A DNA stretch of 37,253 bases from positions 1 to 37,253 of the forward strand of contig SVGU01000022.1 in the NCBI GenBank assembly GCA_015056155.1, read 5' to 3'. Under the pieces are notes generated by a model, which saw only the letters and a program-made list of their open reading frames with translations, had not been told where the DNA came from and did not search any database. Below, piece after piece: positions 1 through 7,673 of this stretch (position 1 is the stretch's first letter; every line of letters starts with the position of its first letter). The DNA is from Clostridiales bacterium. GTDB lineage: Bacteria; Bacillota; Clostridia; Christensenellales; Aristaeellaceae. The translations under genes and the position numbers were made by a program.

Positions 1-831
1 GAAACCGACGTTTCCATCACCAGGGACGGCGTCGTGCTCCTCTCCCATGACACGCGCATCGACCGCAAAACCAATGAGACCGGCTACATCATCGACTGGA
101 ACTACAGCGACCTGATCGCCCAGCGAGTCGACTTCGGCTACACGAACAAGACCAAGTCCCAGGTGCGCGCAGAGGGCTCTGAGCTGGTTAAATTCACCAC
201 CGACGAGGGCGTCGCCGTGACCCCCATGGACGTTCCTTACCCCGATGGCGTATCCGTCGAGACCCTCGGCCGCGACCCGGAAGTTTTCCTCGCCACCACC
301 CTTGAGGACCTGCTGGTGCACTTCCCCGAAAACAAGATCAACGTGGAAATCAAGCAGTCCGGCGACGAGGGGCTGAAGTGCCTGGAAGCGATCCTCGACC
401 TTCTTGCAGAATATGACGCCTGGGACCGGGTCGTCCTCGCCTCCTTCCATAACGAGATCTACGCCGAATACCAGCGTCTCCAGGCCGCGGGCGAAGTTCC
501 CGACACCTTCATGTGCTCCCCCGGCCTTGGCAACGCAGCCACCTTCTTCATCCTGCAGCTTCTCGAGCTCGACGCCTTCTTCGGCGAAAAGACCACCGTG
601 CTGCAGCTCCCCACGGACTACGACATCTCCGCCGGCCCCCTCGACCTCACCTTCCAGCTTGCCACCCGGCGGCTCGTGAACGCCGCCCACGACCACAACA
701 TGGCCGTACACTACTGGACCATCAACGACCCCGACGAGATGCGAATGCTGATCGACCTGGGCGCGGACGGCATCATGACCGACTACCCCCACCGGCTCCA
801 GAAGGTCTATGAGGAGTACAGGGGGGAATAA
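1..831 (+). CDS. Glycerophosphodiester phosphodiesterase, 5'-truncated
   Basis: Hydrolyses glycerophosphodiesters to glycerol-3-phosphate and an alcohol (GDPD family, TIM barrel). The reading frame is open from base 1, so the gene starts outside the window; 276 residues are visible. The fragment begins inside the family signature: ETDVSITRDG, followed by SHD at residues 15-17, supplies the metal-binding Glu and Asp and the second catalytic His. The first catalytic His (HR motif) lies in the missing N-terminus. VEIK near residue 115 and HYWTIND followed by GADGIMTDYP near the C-terminus are also typical. The missing part is probably only some tens of residues, plus any signal peptide, so secretion cannot be judged. 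It ends with TAA at 829-831 and converges on the SGNH gene across a shared terminator. The family call is firm; the substrate is unknown. Confidence 0.9.
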   Translation, partial: ETDVSITRDGVVLLSHDTRIDRKTNETGYIIDWNYSDLIAQRVDFGYTNKTKSQVRAEGSELVKFTTDEGVAVTPMDVPYPDGVSVETLGRDPEVFLATTLEDLLVHFPENKINVEIKQSGDEGLKCLEAILDLLAEYDAWDRVVLASFHNEIYAEYQRLQAAGEVPDTFMCSPGLGNAATFFILQLLELDAFFGEKTTVLQLPTDYDISAGPLDLTFQLATRRLVNAAHDHNMAVHYWTINDPDEMRMLIDLGADGIMTDYPHRLQKVYEEYRGE

Positions 832-865
832 GGCGGCTCCTGCCTTCAGCCCCCTCCCAGCACGC

Positions 866-903
866 AAAAAAGCCGCCCGGAAGCGCTTCTGCCTCCGGGC
901 GGC
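866..903 (-). terminator. Intrinsic terminator of the SGNH gene, possibly bidirectional
   Basis: A perfect 10-bp inverted repeat, GCCGCCCGGA (872-881) and TCCGGGCGGC (894-903), has a 12-nt loop. On the minus strand it is followed by six T residues (complement of the A run 866-871), as expected for rho-independent termination of the SGNH hydrolase gene. On the plus strand the downstream T content is weak, so it may stop the GDPD transcript only partly. Confidence 0.8.
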
Positions 904-916
904 ATCTTATTCACAT

Positions 917-2092
917 TTACGGGACATAGCCCACATCAAGCACCGTAAAGGTCCTGAGGACGTCCTTAGCCGCTATGCGGAACTCGATGGTATGCATTGC
1001 GCTTTCCTCGCCGAGCGGGATGATCTCCGTGACGATGTTGCCCCAGGCGTTGTCCGCCGAGCCGGGCAGCGTCTTCACGAGCTTACCGTCGACCCATACC
1101 TCGCAGGCGCCGCGGCCGGTCTTCTCCTGCTTGAAGGCGACGATGAGGCGCGAGCATTCCAGCTGCAGCGTCAGAGGCTTATTGCCCGCCGCCGGAAGGT
1201 GCTTCCAGCCCCAGTCGTAGGAGTAGCAGCGGTCGGGCATGTAGGCGAAGCTGCCAGCGGATACGATCGCCGCATCCCCCTCGCGCACATTCTTCAGCGT
1301 CTCGAAGGCCTTGCCGTAGCGCGCCTCCACGGGCATCTCATAGGGCTCCGCCGCCGCCGTCGCAGCCGCCTGCTCGAAGTAGTAGCCGATGGCGTCGGCA
1401 ATGAAGGCATGACCCGCCGTATTGGGGTGGGTGTAGTCGCCGGAATAATCGCTCCACTTCATCTTTCCGAGGATGATCTGCGTCTGCACCGCATCGCGGA
1501 CGCTGACCATACCCAGACCGTAGTGCTTGCCGACCTGCTGCATATGGGGCTGGCAGGAATAGCCGTTCTCGGTGAAGGTGAAGATCAGGATGACCGCCGG
1601 TTGGGTCTCACTGGCGATCAGCTTGCGTACCATGCTCTCGTAGACGCCCTGATACAGCGGCTGGTTGGAGTCGTTGACCGCGAACTCCACAAACACGATG
1701 TCCGGCCGCTTCGACAGCACGTCCTGTTCAAGGCGGGTGATTCCCAGAACGGAGGGCGTGCCGGAGATCCCGGCGTTGACGTAGTTCAGCTGCGACGGGT
1801 CGGGCATAAAGAGGTCCGCGAAGCGCTGCGCAGACAGGTAGGCGTAGCACTTCGTCGCCTGCGGCTGCGCCTGTGCACCCTCGGTGATGGAGCCGCCGAG
1901 GTAGGCAATGGTAACCTGTTCACCGCGCTTTGCCTTTTCGATCGCCCTCTGAATGCGCTCGGTGTTGCCCACGGACACCAGCGAACGCTCGAGCATCTTC
2001 CGGGTGAATCCGGTTTCCTCCTCCGTTTCGGCACTCGCGATCCCCAGGGCCAGCAGGCAGCACAGCAGCGCCGCGATCCATCTCATCATCAT
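917..2092 (-). CDS. Secreted SGNH/GDSL-family hydrolase (probable carbohydrate esterase)
   Basis: 391 residues from the ATG at 2092, chosen because an AAAGGAG site lies about 10 nt upstream and because a Sec signal peptide follows directly (MMMRWIAALLCCLLALGIAS, cleavage near residue 21); the frame stays open further upstream. Family blocks are visible: GGSIT at 66-70 with the nucleophile Ser near 68, NAG near 107, FAVND with the block III Asn near 140, and DYTHPNTAGH with the catalytic Asp/His pair near 219-222. A beta-rich C-terminal part of roughly 130 residues may be an accessory or binding domain. Such proteins often deacetylate polysaccharides outside the cell, but the substrate here is inferred. 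It lies 105 bp downstream of the ALDH gene on the same strand and may be cotranscribed with it; no convincing promoter of its own was found. Confidence 0.85.
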   Translation of the reverse strand: MMMRWIAALLCCLLALGIASAETEEETGFTRKMLERSLVSVGNTERIQRAIEKAKRGEQVTIAYLGGSITEGAQAQPQATKCYAYLSAQRFADLFMPDPSQLNYVNAGISGTPSVLGITRLEQDVLSKRPDIVFVEFAVNDSNQPLYQGVYESMVRKLIASETQPAVILIFTFTENGYSCQPHMQQVGKHYGLGMVSVRDAVQTQIILGKMKWSDYSGDYTHPNTAGHAFIADAIGYYFEQAAATAAAEPYEMPVEARYGKAFETLKNVREGDAAIVSAGSFAYMPDRCYSYDWGWKHLPAAGNKPLTLQLECSRLIVAFKQEKTGRGACEVWVDGKLVKTLPGSADNAWGNIVTEIIPLGEESAMHTIEFRIAAKDVLRTFTVLDVGYVP

Positions 2093-2197
2093 TCTGTATC
2101 TCTCCTTTCGAATTGCGTCAAAGAAAATGACTGCACCTTTTCCGTTCGATTTCAACCGCAGCCGCGGCGCGCATTCAGCCGCGAACCCCGCCGCATC

Positions 2198-3577
2198 TCA
2201 CCGCAGGAAGAGCCCCAGCAGCCGGCGATACAGCCCCTTGTAAGGCTGATAGCGCATGGGCAGATCCATCCATGTCTTCTTGTCCACAATGCTCTTGCGG
2301 TGGGAGAAGGCCTCGAAGCCGGCCTTTCCGTGATAGCCGCCCATGCCGCTCTCCCCCACGCCGCCAAAGGCCATTTCGCTCGTCGCCAGATGGATCACCA
2401 CATCGTTGACGCAGCCGCCGCCAAAGGCGCACTGGGTCGTCACCTGACGGATATGCTCCCGGTCCTCCGAGAAGATGTAGAGCGCCAGAGGCTTTGCTCG
2501 CCCGTTCACCAGAGGGATCACGTCCTCAAACCGGTCGTAGGTCAGTACAGGCAGCACCGGGCCGAAGATCTCCTCCTGCATGACCGGGTCGTCCCACGAG
2601 ACGCCGTCCAGGATCGTCGGCACGATCCGCTGCGCCGCCGGGTCGCCCTTGCCGCCCAGAACGACCTTGTCCGGGTCGATCAGGCCCATCAGCCGGTCAT
2701 AATGCTTCTTCGTGATGATCTTTCCGTAGGCAGGATTGGCCAGAGGGCTCTCGCCGAACTGCTTCTTCACCTCGTCTTTGAGCGCCGCGACCAGGTCGTC
2801 CTTCACCGACCGCTCGCAGAGGATGTAGTCCGGCGCAACACAGGTCTGGCCACAGTTGAGGAACTTGCCAAAGGCGATGCGCTTCGCCGCCAGGGGGATC
2901 TTCGCCGTGCTGTCCACGATGCAGGGGCTCTTGCCGCCCAGCTCCAGCACCGCCGGCGTCAGCGTCTCCGCCGTGTGACGCAGCACCTCGCGCCCGACCG
3001 ATTGCGAGCCGGTGAAGAACACCATGTCGAACTTTTTCTCCAGCAGGCAGGCGTTTTCCGCCCGACCGCCGGTCACAACGGCCACGTACTCCTTCGGGAA
3101 GCACTCCCCGATCAGCTTCGCGATGACGGCGCTGGTCGCGGGAGAATAGGCGCTGGGCTTGACGATGGCCGTATTGCCCGCAGCGATCGCATCCGCCAGC
3201 GGCTCGATCGTCAGCAGGAAGGGATAGTTCCACGGGCTCATGATGAGCGTATTGCCATAGGGGGACGCCTGCGTGTAGCTGACGGAGGCGAACTGAGCCA
3301 ACGGTGTGCGAACGCGGCGCCTGGCGGCAAAGCGGCGGGTGTGGCGGCGCATATAGCTGATTTCCGTCAGCGTCAGGCCGATCTCGCACATGAAGCTCTC
3401 GTATTCGCTCTTGCCCAGGTCCAGCCGCAGCGCCTCTGCGATCTCCTCCCGGTGCTGCCGGACCGCCCGGTACAGCTTCCCCAGCATCTGCAGACGGAAG
3501 CTGACAGGCAGCGTCGCACCTGAGGCAAAATACTGCCGCTGGCTTTCCAACAGCTGATCGATCTCCTGCGGGGTCAT
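2198..3577 (-). CDS. Aldehyde dehydrogenase, ALDH3-like class
   Basis: 459 residues; oxidises aldehydes to acids with NAD(P)+. The start at 3577 overlaps the stop of the upstream small gene as ATGA, implying translational coupling; an in-frame start 11 codons earlier would lie inside that gene. Visible landmarks are SPWNYPF (114-120), KPSAYSP (cofactor-binding Lys), FTGSQSVGREV (Rossmann loop), LELGGKSP with the general-base Glu near 212, NCGQTCVAP with the nucleophile Cys near 246, and EEIFGPVLPV. The length and the short N-terminus, which lacks the extra residues of ALDH1/2, fit the ALDH3 group that acts on fatty or aromatic aldehydes. The substrate cannot be inferred from context. Confidence 0.93.
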   Translation of the reverse strand: MTPQEIDQLLESQRQYFASGATLPVSFRLQMLGKLYRAVRQHREEIAEALRLDLGKSEYESFMCEIGLTLTEISYMRRHTRRFAARRRVRTPLAQFASVSYTQASPYGNTLIMSPWNYPFLLTIEPLADAIAAGNTAIVKPSAYSPATSAVIAKLIGECFPKEYVAVVTGGRAENACLLEKKFDMVFFTGSQSVGREVLRHTAETLTPAVLELGGKSPCIVDSTAKIPLAAKRIAFGKFLNCGQTCVAPDYILCERSVKDDLVAALKDEVKKQFGESPLANPAYGKIITKKHYDRLMGLIDPDKVVLGGKGDPAAQRIVPTILDGVSWDDPVMQEEIFGPVLPVLTYDRFEDVIPLVNGRAKPLALYIFSEDREHIRQVTTQCAFGGGCVNDVVIHLATSEMAFGGVGESGMGGYHGKAGFEAFSHRKSIVDKKTWMDLPMRYQPYKGLYRRLLGLFLR

Positions 3578-3801
3578 CCTTCCTCGCTCCCTTCCGAAGC
3601 CCGGTTGCAATCAAAGAGGGTGCAGCCCATGTCCTTGAAGTCCTGCATACGGTCCATCAGCTCCTGTACCGATGCGTCGAAGCGGCGCGCCAGGCAGGGG
3701 ATGCACAGGAACTGCGCCGCCCCCCGGTTGATCAGCTTGCGGGTCATGGCCATCTCGTCCCGCGAGACCGGCCGTCCGCAGGTCATGCAGCATTCCGTCA
3801 T
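3574..3801 (-). CDS. Small zinc-ribbon-like protein
   Basis: 75 residues with the Cys pattern CCxxC at residues 4-8 and CxxC at 33-36 (FLCIPCLARRF), suggesting a single structural zinc site, followed by an amphipathic helical tail. GGTGAGG lies about 6 nt before the ATG. It is the first gene of a two-gene unit with the aldehyde dehydrogenase (4-bp ATGA overlap), read from a good promoter about 30 bp upstream. I do not recognise a named family. The preserved Cys pairs, RBS, promoter and overlap make it a real gene; any role in redox sensing or ALDH regulation is a guess. Confidence 0.75.
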   Translation of the reverse strand: MTECCMTCGRPVSRDEMAMTRKLINRGAAQFLCIPCLARRFDASVQELMDRMQDFKDMGCTLFDCNRASEGSEEG

Positions 3802-3833
3802 GTTTCCTCACCTCTTCCAAATGGCGTATGCAG

Positions 3834-3863
3834 ATTGTAACACGCCTGCGCCCCCGCTGTCCA
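3834..3863 (-). promoter_or_regulatory. Promoter for the small protein/ALDH unit
   Basis: On the minus strand TGGACA (3863-3858) and TACAAT (3839-3834) are separated by 18 bp. The predicted start gives a short 5' UTR before the ATG at 3801. Confidence 0.65.
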
Positions 3864-3874
3864 CCGGCGGATGT

Positions 3875-3898
3875 TTTTTTCCTGTACTGAGGAAAAAA
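3875..3898. promoter_or_regulatory. AT-rich inverted repeat between divergent promoters
   Basis: TTTTTTCC (3875-3882) and GGAAAAAA (3891-3898) form a perfect 8-bp inverted repeat around TGTACTGA. It lies between the minus-strand -35 (3858-3863) and the plus-strand -35 (3903-3908), where an operator for both units would sit. It is not placed as a terminator of either neighbour, because both genes are transcribed away from it. Confidence 0.4.
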
Positions 3899-3902
3899 CT
3901 TC

Positions 3903-3931
3903 TTGTAACCATCACAGGATCGGGGTAAAAT
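3903..3931 (+). promoter_or_regulatory. Promoter for the NSS transporter
   Basis: TTGTAA (3903-3908), a 17-bp spacer and TAAAAT (3926-3931), about 40 bp before the start codon. Spacing is ideal and both boxes match the sigma-A consensus at four or more positions. Confidence 0.65.
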
Positions 3932-3972
3932 ATTCGCTGCAAATCGTCTCTCAACCGGAGGATGAACCCAAT

Positions 3973-5361
3973 ATGCAACCAGACAAGACCCCTGCCGGCC
4001 GGGAAGCCTTTAAATCCCGGCTTGGCTTTCTGCTGGTCAGCGCAGGCTGCGCGATCGGCATCGGCAATGTATGGCGCTTCCCCTACGTCACCGGGCAGAA
4101 CGGCGGCGGCATCTTCGTGCTGCTGTACCTGCTGTTCCTGCTGACCCTGGGGGTACCGGTGCTGACGATGGAGTTCGCCGTCGGCCGCGCCAGCCGCAAG
4201 AGCGCCGTGGAGGGCTACCGTGCGCTCGAAAAGGCCGGTCACAAGTGGCACCTGCACGGCTGGTTCGCCATGGCAGGCTGCTACCTGCTGATGATGTACT
4301 ACACGACCGTCGCCGGCTGGATGATCGATTATTTCGCCAAATTCCTCACCGGCGCCTTCTCCCCGGCGATGGACACGCAGGCCGTCAACGGCGTATTCGA
4401 CGCCATGCTGGCCGCTCCGGGCGAAATGGCGCTGTGGATGGCGCTGATCGTGATCGCAGGCTTCGCGGTATGCAGCTTCAGCCTGCAGAAGGGCCTGGAG
4501 CGCATCAGCAAGTGGATGATGCTCGCGCTGCTGGCACTGATGATCGTTCTGGCAGTCCAGTCCCTCACCCTGCCCGGCGCAGGCGACGGACTGGCCTTCT
4601 ACCTCCTGCCCAGCATGAACCGGGTCAACGAGGCCGGCGGCCTGTGGAAGGTCGTCATCGCCGCGATGAACCAGGCGTTCTTCACCCTGTCCATCGGCGC
4701 CTCGTCCATGGAGATCTTCGGCAGCTACATGTCCAAAGAGCACACCCTCGCCGGCGAATCGGTGCGCATCTGCGCGCTGGACACCTTCGTCGCCCTGACC
4801 TCCGGGCTGATCATCTTCCCCGCCTGCGCCGCCTACGGGGTGGAGCCGACGGCAGGCCCGCCGCTGATCTTCCAGACGCTGCCGAACATCTTCGTCAACA
4901 TGCCCGGCGGCAGGGTCTGGGGCACGCTGTTCTTCGTGTTCATGACCTTCGCCAGCTTCTCCACGGTCATCGCCGTGTTCCAGAACCTGCTGGCCTTCTG
5001 TATGGACACCTTCCACTGGAGCAAGCACAGGGCCGTGCTGATCAACTGCGTCTTCATGCTGATCGCCAGCCTGCCGGCGCTGCTGGGCTACAACGTGCTT
5101 GCCGGCGTCACGCCCATCGGCGGCATGAACATCCTGGACTCGGAGGACTTCCTCGTCAGCAATCTGGCGCTGCCGCTGGGTGCGCTGGTCTATCTGCTGT
5201 TCTGTGTAACCCGCTGGGGCTGGGGCTTTGACCGCTACCTCGCCGAAGCCAACACCGGCAAGGGCCTCAGGCTCTCCCCGAAGCTGAAGCCGGTGTTCCA
5301 GTTCGTCCTGCCCGCGCTGATCCTGATCGTGCTCATCAGCAGCATCCTCAGCGCCCTCTGA
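3973..5361 (+). CDS. Sodium-dependent transporter, NSS/SNF family (amino-acid symporter)
   Basis: 462 residues; Na+-coupled uptake of an amino acid or related amine across the cytoplasmic membrane. The start at 3973 is preferred over in-frame codons upstream because GGAGG (3957-3961) precedes it and the promoter lies just upstream. The TM1 signature GCAIGIGNVWRFPY, with the unwound-helix Gly/Asn residues, is followed by QNGGGIFVLLYLLFLLTLGVPVL and MEFAVGR, all characteristic of LeuT-fold NSS proteins. About eleven to twelve hydrophobic segments are visible, ending in LPALILIVLISSILS. Substrate specificity cannot be read off. It is followed after 31 bp by a 76-codon gene with its own strong RBS, probably in the same transcript. 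Confidence 0.92.
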   Translation: MQPDKTPAGREAFKSRLGFLLVSAGCAIGIGNVWRFPYVTGQNGGGIFVLLYLLFLLTLGVPVLTMEFAVGRASRKSAVEGYRALEKAGHKWHLHGWFAMAGCYLLMMYYTTVAGWMIDYFAKFLTGAFSPAMDTQAVNGVFDAMLAAPGEMALWMALIVIAGFAVCSFSLQKGLERISKWMMLALLALMIVLAVQSLTLPGAGDGLAFYLLPSMNRVNEAGGLWKVVIAAMNQAFFTLSIGASSMEIFGSYMSKEHTLAGESVRICALDTFVALTSGLIIFPACAAYGVEPTAGPPLIFQTLPNIFVNMPGGRVWGTLFFVFMTFASFSTVIAVFQNLLAFCMDTFHWSKHRAVLINCVFMLIASLPALLGYNVLAGVTPIGGMNILDSEDFLVSNLALPLGALVYLLFCVTRWGWGFDRYLAEANTGKGLRLSPKLKPVFQFVLPALILIVLISSILSAL

Positions 5362-5392
5362 CCCCCACCGACCGATCAAAGGAGGCACCGCA

Positions 5393-5623
5393 ATGCCCAG
5401 CTATCTCATCAAGGACACGACCCGCGAGCAGCGGGAGCAGATCGTCTCAGAAGCCCTCGGCGCCCTGGAAGCCAGCTGCGACGGCTGCATGCCCGGTCTG
5501 GCAGAAATGTATCAGGCCTATATCGACGGCGAAATGGAGCTGCGCGAATGCAACGCGGCCTTCAACGCCCGCTACATCTCCGGCATGCAGGGCCCGGAAA
5601 GCCGCCGCAGCTGCATGATGTAA
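5393..5623 (+). CDS. Small Cys-containing protein of unknown function
   Basis: 76 residues with a strong AAAGGAGG site about 7 nt before the ATG. Cys residues occur at 29 and 32 (CDGCMPG), 53 and 74; the rest is predicted helical, with the conserved-looking segments MPSYLIKDTTREQRE and NAAFNARYISGMQG. Similar short proteins are common in Clostridia, where I recall misleading 'purine biosynthesis' labels; I see no support for that here. Sitting directly behind a transporter, it could be an accessory or metal/redox-sensing partner, but that is inference. It ends in TAA immediately before a hairpin-bearing repeat. Confidence 0.75.
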   Translation: MPSYLIKDTTREQREQIVSEALGALEASCDGCMPGLAEMYQAYIDGEMELRECNAAFNARYISGMQGPESRRSCMM

Positions 5624-5804
5624 CAAGGGACTTCGTCCCTTGACCCTTTTTGCGATCGAGGCTGCGCGTTCCTTTTGGGCTGTATGCGCATGCTGATCGC
5701 AGGGACGCTGTCCCTGCACCCTGCAAGAGACTTCGTCCCTTGACCCTTTTTTACGATCGGGGCCGCGCGTTCCTTTTGGGCTGTATGCGCATGTTGATTG
5801 CAGA
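5624..5804 (+). repeat. Two tandem copies of a 100-bp-period hairpin repeat
   Basis: Copy 1 spans 5624-5703 and copy 2 spans 5724-5804, starting exactly 100 bp apart and nearly identical apart from scattered substitutions. Each opens with the hairpin AAGGGAC-TTC-GTCCCTT, or a close variant, then GACCCTTTTT, and continues with a shared tail containing TTCCTTTTGGGCTGTATGCG. A further hairpin, AGGGAC-GCT-GTCCCT (5701-5715), lies at the junction. Copy 1 begins right after the stop codon of the 76-residue gene, so it may work as a weak terminator or 3' end stabiliser. No coding function is evident. Confidence 0.8.
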
Positions 5805-5834
5805 CAAGACATTCAGAACCCCGGATTTTCCAAG

Positions 5835-5875
5835 TCCCGCGGCAGAGGCACGCTTCTGTCGCGGGATTGTTGTTT
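5835..5875 (+). terminator. Probable terminator of the transporter unit
   Basis: TCCCGCG (5835-5841) pairs with CGCGGGA (5860-5866), extended inward by CAGA/TCTG across one mismatch, and is followed by TTGTTGTTT. It lies downstream of the duplicated repeats and before the next promoter. Confidence 0.6.
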
Positions 5876-5903
5876 ATGGCCGTGAAAAGTCCGGTTTACC
5901 TCG

Positions 5904-5933
5904 TTGACACGATGCATTTCTTCATGTTAATAT
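5904..5933 (+). promoter_or_regulatory. Strong promoter for the DUF1538/P-II operon
   Basis: A perfect TTGACA (5904-5909) followed, 17-18 bp on, by TTAATA/TAATAT (5927-5933) in an AT-rich pocket. The predicted transcript starts near 5940, leaving a leader of about 200 nt before the ATG at 6149. Confidence 0.75.
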
Positions 5934-5939
5934 GAATAT

Positions 5940-6109
5940 GATCGAAATAAGTGGTGGAGTCTGTCATCGCATGCCGGAAGGCAGCGATTTATTCCGATCG
6001 TCGCGGGCGTGCTGTATCCCATCGTCCCGGCGGTTCGAGCAGAAAGGCTGGCTCCTCCACAGGAGCTTGGCCTTCTTTTTTTATCAAGCCTGCGCCGGAG
6101 CGCCTTGAT
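5940..6109 (+). ncRNA. Candidate attenuator leader RNA (riboswitch-like), class unknown
   Basis: The stretch between promoter and first gene has ordered structure. (a) Stem TCGC/GCGA plus TGCC/GGCA closed by a GGAA tetraloop (5967-5987). (b) An intrinsic terminator: AAGGC..GCTCCT (6044-6056) pairs with AGGAGC..GCCTT (6061-6074), then seven T (6076-6082). (c) A further hairpin, ATCAAG..GCGC with GCGC..CTTGAT (6083-6109). GTGGAG (5954-5959) is complementary to CTCCAC (6055-6060) inside the terminator, so an alternative pairing that breaks the terminator is possible. This is the layout of a transcription attenuator. I could not match it to T-box, glnA or another class I know. A leader peptide is a less likely alternative (ATG 5971, 45 codons). 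Confidence 0.5.
6044..6082 (+). terminator. Intrinsic terminator inside the leader (attenuator)
   Basis: GCTCCT (6051-6056) and AGGAGC (6061-6066) form the upper stem with a 4-nt loop; AAGGC and GCCTT form the lower stem across a small internal loop; TTTTTTT follows at 6076-6082. It stands between a strong promoter and its own gene, with no gene end nearby on the plus strand, which points to regulated read-through. Confidence 0.75.
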
Positions 6110-6148
6110 GAAAAAGGAAGGCAGTGAACCACAGGAAAGGAGTCCCGG

Positions 6149-7672
6149 ATGACCTCAAAGAAGCTGTTCTTCGAAAAATTCAAAGAGGCGGCTGCCTCCG
6201 TACTGCCCATCGTCGTCATTGTGGCGGTGATGTGCCTGTCCTTCGTGCCCATGCAGGCCGACCTGATGCTGTCCTTCATCATCGGCTCTGTGATGCTGAT
6301 CGTCGGCATGGGTCTGTTCACGCTGGGCAGCGAGGTATCAATGACCCCCATCGGCACGCACATGGGTGCAAAGCTGACCAAGTCACGGAACCTGACGCTG
6401 ATCCTTGTCGTCAGCTTCCTGCTGGGCATCGCAGTCACGGTTTCCGAGCCCGACCTGACCGTCCTGGCGGACAACGTCCCCGCCATCGACACCATGGCAC
6501 TGATCGTGACCGTGGGCGTGGGCGTGGGCATCTTCCTGATGCTGAGCATGGTGCGCATCCTGTTCAAGATCCCGCTGAAATGGCTGCTGATCGGCTGCTA
6601 CGGGCTGGTGTTCGTGCTGGCCTTCCTGACGCATCCGGACTATCTGTCCGTCGCCTTTGACTCCGGCGGCGTGACCACCGGCCCCATGACGGTCCCCTTC
6701 ATCATGGCGCTGGGCGTGGGTGTTGCGTCCATCCGTTCGGACGCGAACGCGCAGGAGGACTCCTTCGGTCTGGTGGCCCTTTGCTCCATCGGCCCGATCC
6801 TCGCGGTGCTGATCCTGTCCTTTGTGTATCCCGGCGCCCCCGCGGGCGGCGAGGCTGAGGTGGCTGCCCAGATCATGGACACCGTCGCCATCGGCCGGAG
6901 CTATCTGCACACCCTGCCCCATGAGGTCGTCAACGTCGTGATGGCGCTGCTGCCCATCGTGGTCTTCTTCCTGATCTTCCAGGCCGTCGCGCTGCATCTG
7001 CGCCGCATGCCCTTCATGAAGATCATCATGGGCCTTGGCGTGACGCTGGTCGGCCTGGTGCTCTTCCTCACCGGCGCGAATGTGGGCTTCCAGGCGCTGG
7101 GCGTGCAGCTGGGCATGAAGCTGGCGGGCATGGGACCGTGGCGCTTCCTGCTGATCCCCATCGCCATGCTCATGGGCTGGTACATCATCAACGCCGAGCC
7201 CGCCGTCCACGTGCTGAACAAGCAGGTGGAGGAGCTTTCCGCCGGCGCGATCTCCGAAAACGCGATGCACTACGCCCTGGCCATCGCCGTGGCCGCCGCC
7301 AACGGTCTGGCGATGCTGCGCGTGCTGACGGGCGTTTCGATCCTGTGGATCATCGTTCCGGGTTATCTGGTCGCCCTGGCGCTGACGCTGGTGGTGCCGC
7401 CGACCTTCACGGCCATCGCCTTCGACTCCGGCGGCGTGGCCTCCGGTCCCCTGACGGCGACGTTCATGCTGCCCTTCGCGATGGGCGCCTGCCAGCAGAT
7501 GGGCGGCAACATCATGACCGACGCCTTTGGTCTGGTGGCGCTGGTGGCCATGATGCCGCTGATCACCGTGCAGATCATGGGTCTGATCTACGTCCTGAAG
7601 ACCCGCAAGGCTGAGGCGGTGCCCGAGTTTGCGTATGCGGATGACGACGTGATCGAGCTGTGGGAGGTATAA
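6149..7672 (+). CDS. DUF1538 family polytopic membrane protein, tandem duplicated
   Basis: 507 residues. AAAGGAG (6136-6142) sits 6 nt before the ATG. About twelve hydrophobic segments are visible, in two homologous halves. The first half carries VSEPDLTVL near 109 and FDSGGVTTGPMTVPFIMALGVG near 170-191; the second carries NAEPAVHVL near 350 and FDSGGVASGPLTATFMLPFAMG near 428-449. Both repeats are followed by a (D/S)FGLVAL segment. Acidic and Gly-rich motifs repeated within membrane segments suggest paired half-sites of a transporter or channel. DUF1538 has no established substrate known to me. The next gene encodes a P-II-like protein one base downstream, as in AmtB-GlnK and SbtA-SbtB pairs, so a transporter gated by a P-II-like partner is the natural inference. 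Confidence 0.88.
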   Translation: MTSKKLFFEKFKEAAASVLPIVVIVAVMCLSFVPMQADLMLSFIIGSVMLIVGMGLFTLGSEVSMTPIGTHMGAKLTKSRNLTLILVVSFLLGIAVTVSEPDLTVLADNVPAIDTMALIVTVGVGVGIFLMLSMVRILFKIPLKWLLIGCYGLVFVLAFLTHPDYLSVAFDSGGVTTGPMTVPFIMALGVGVASIRSDANAQEDSFGLVALCSIGPILAVLILSFVYPGAPAGGEAEVAAQIMDTVAIGRSYLHTLPHEVVNVVMALLPIVVFFLIFQAVALHLRRMPFMKIIMGLGVTLVGLVLFLTGANVGFQALGVQLGMKLAGMGPWRFLLIPIAMLMGWYIINAEPAVHVLNKQVEELSAGAISENAMHYALAIAVAAANGLAMLRVLTGVSILWIIVPGYLVALALTLVVPPTFTAIAFDSGGVASGPLTATFMLPFAMGACQQMGGNIMTDAFGLVALVAMMPLITVQIMGLIYVLKTRKAEAVPEFAYADDDVIELWEV

Positions 7673-7673
7673 T

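Noticed and set aside
809..3523. 904-codon plus-strand open frame
   Set aside because: Antisense to SGNH hydrolase and ALDH, low-complexity Arg/His/Ala-rich translation, no motifs.
5940..6082. T-box or glutamine (glnA) riboswitch in the leader
   Set aside because: The T-box core sequence and the conserved glnA motifs are not found, and the gene context does not call for a tRNA sensor.
5971..6108. 45-codon leader peptide in the DUF1538 leader
   Set aside because: Only a weak GGTGGAG-like site 11 nt upstream and no run of regulatory codons; the frame overlaps the terminator hairpin. Kept only as an alternative explanation for the attenuator.
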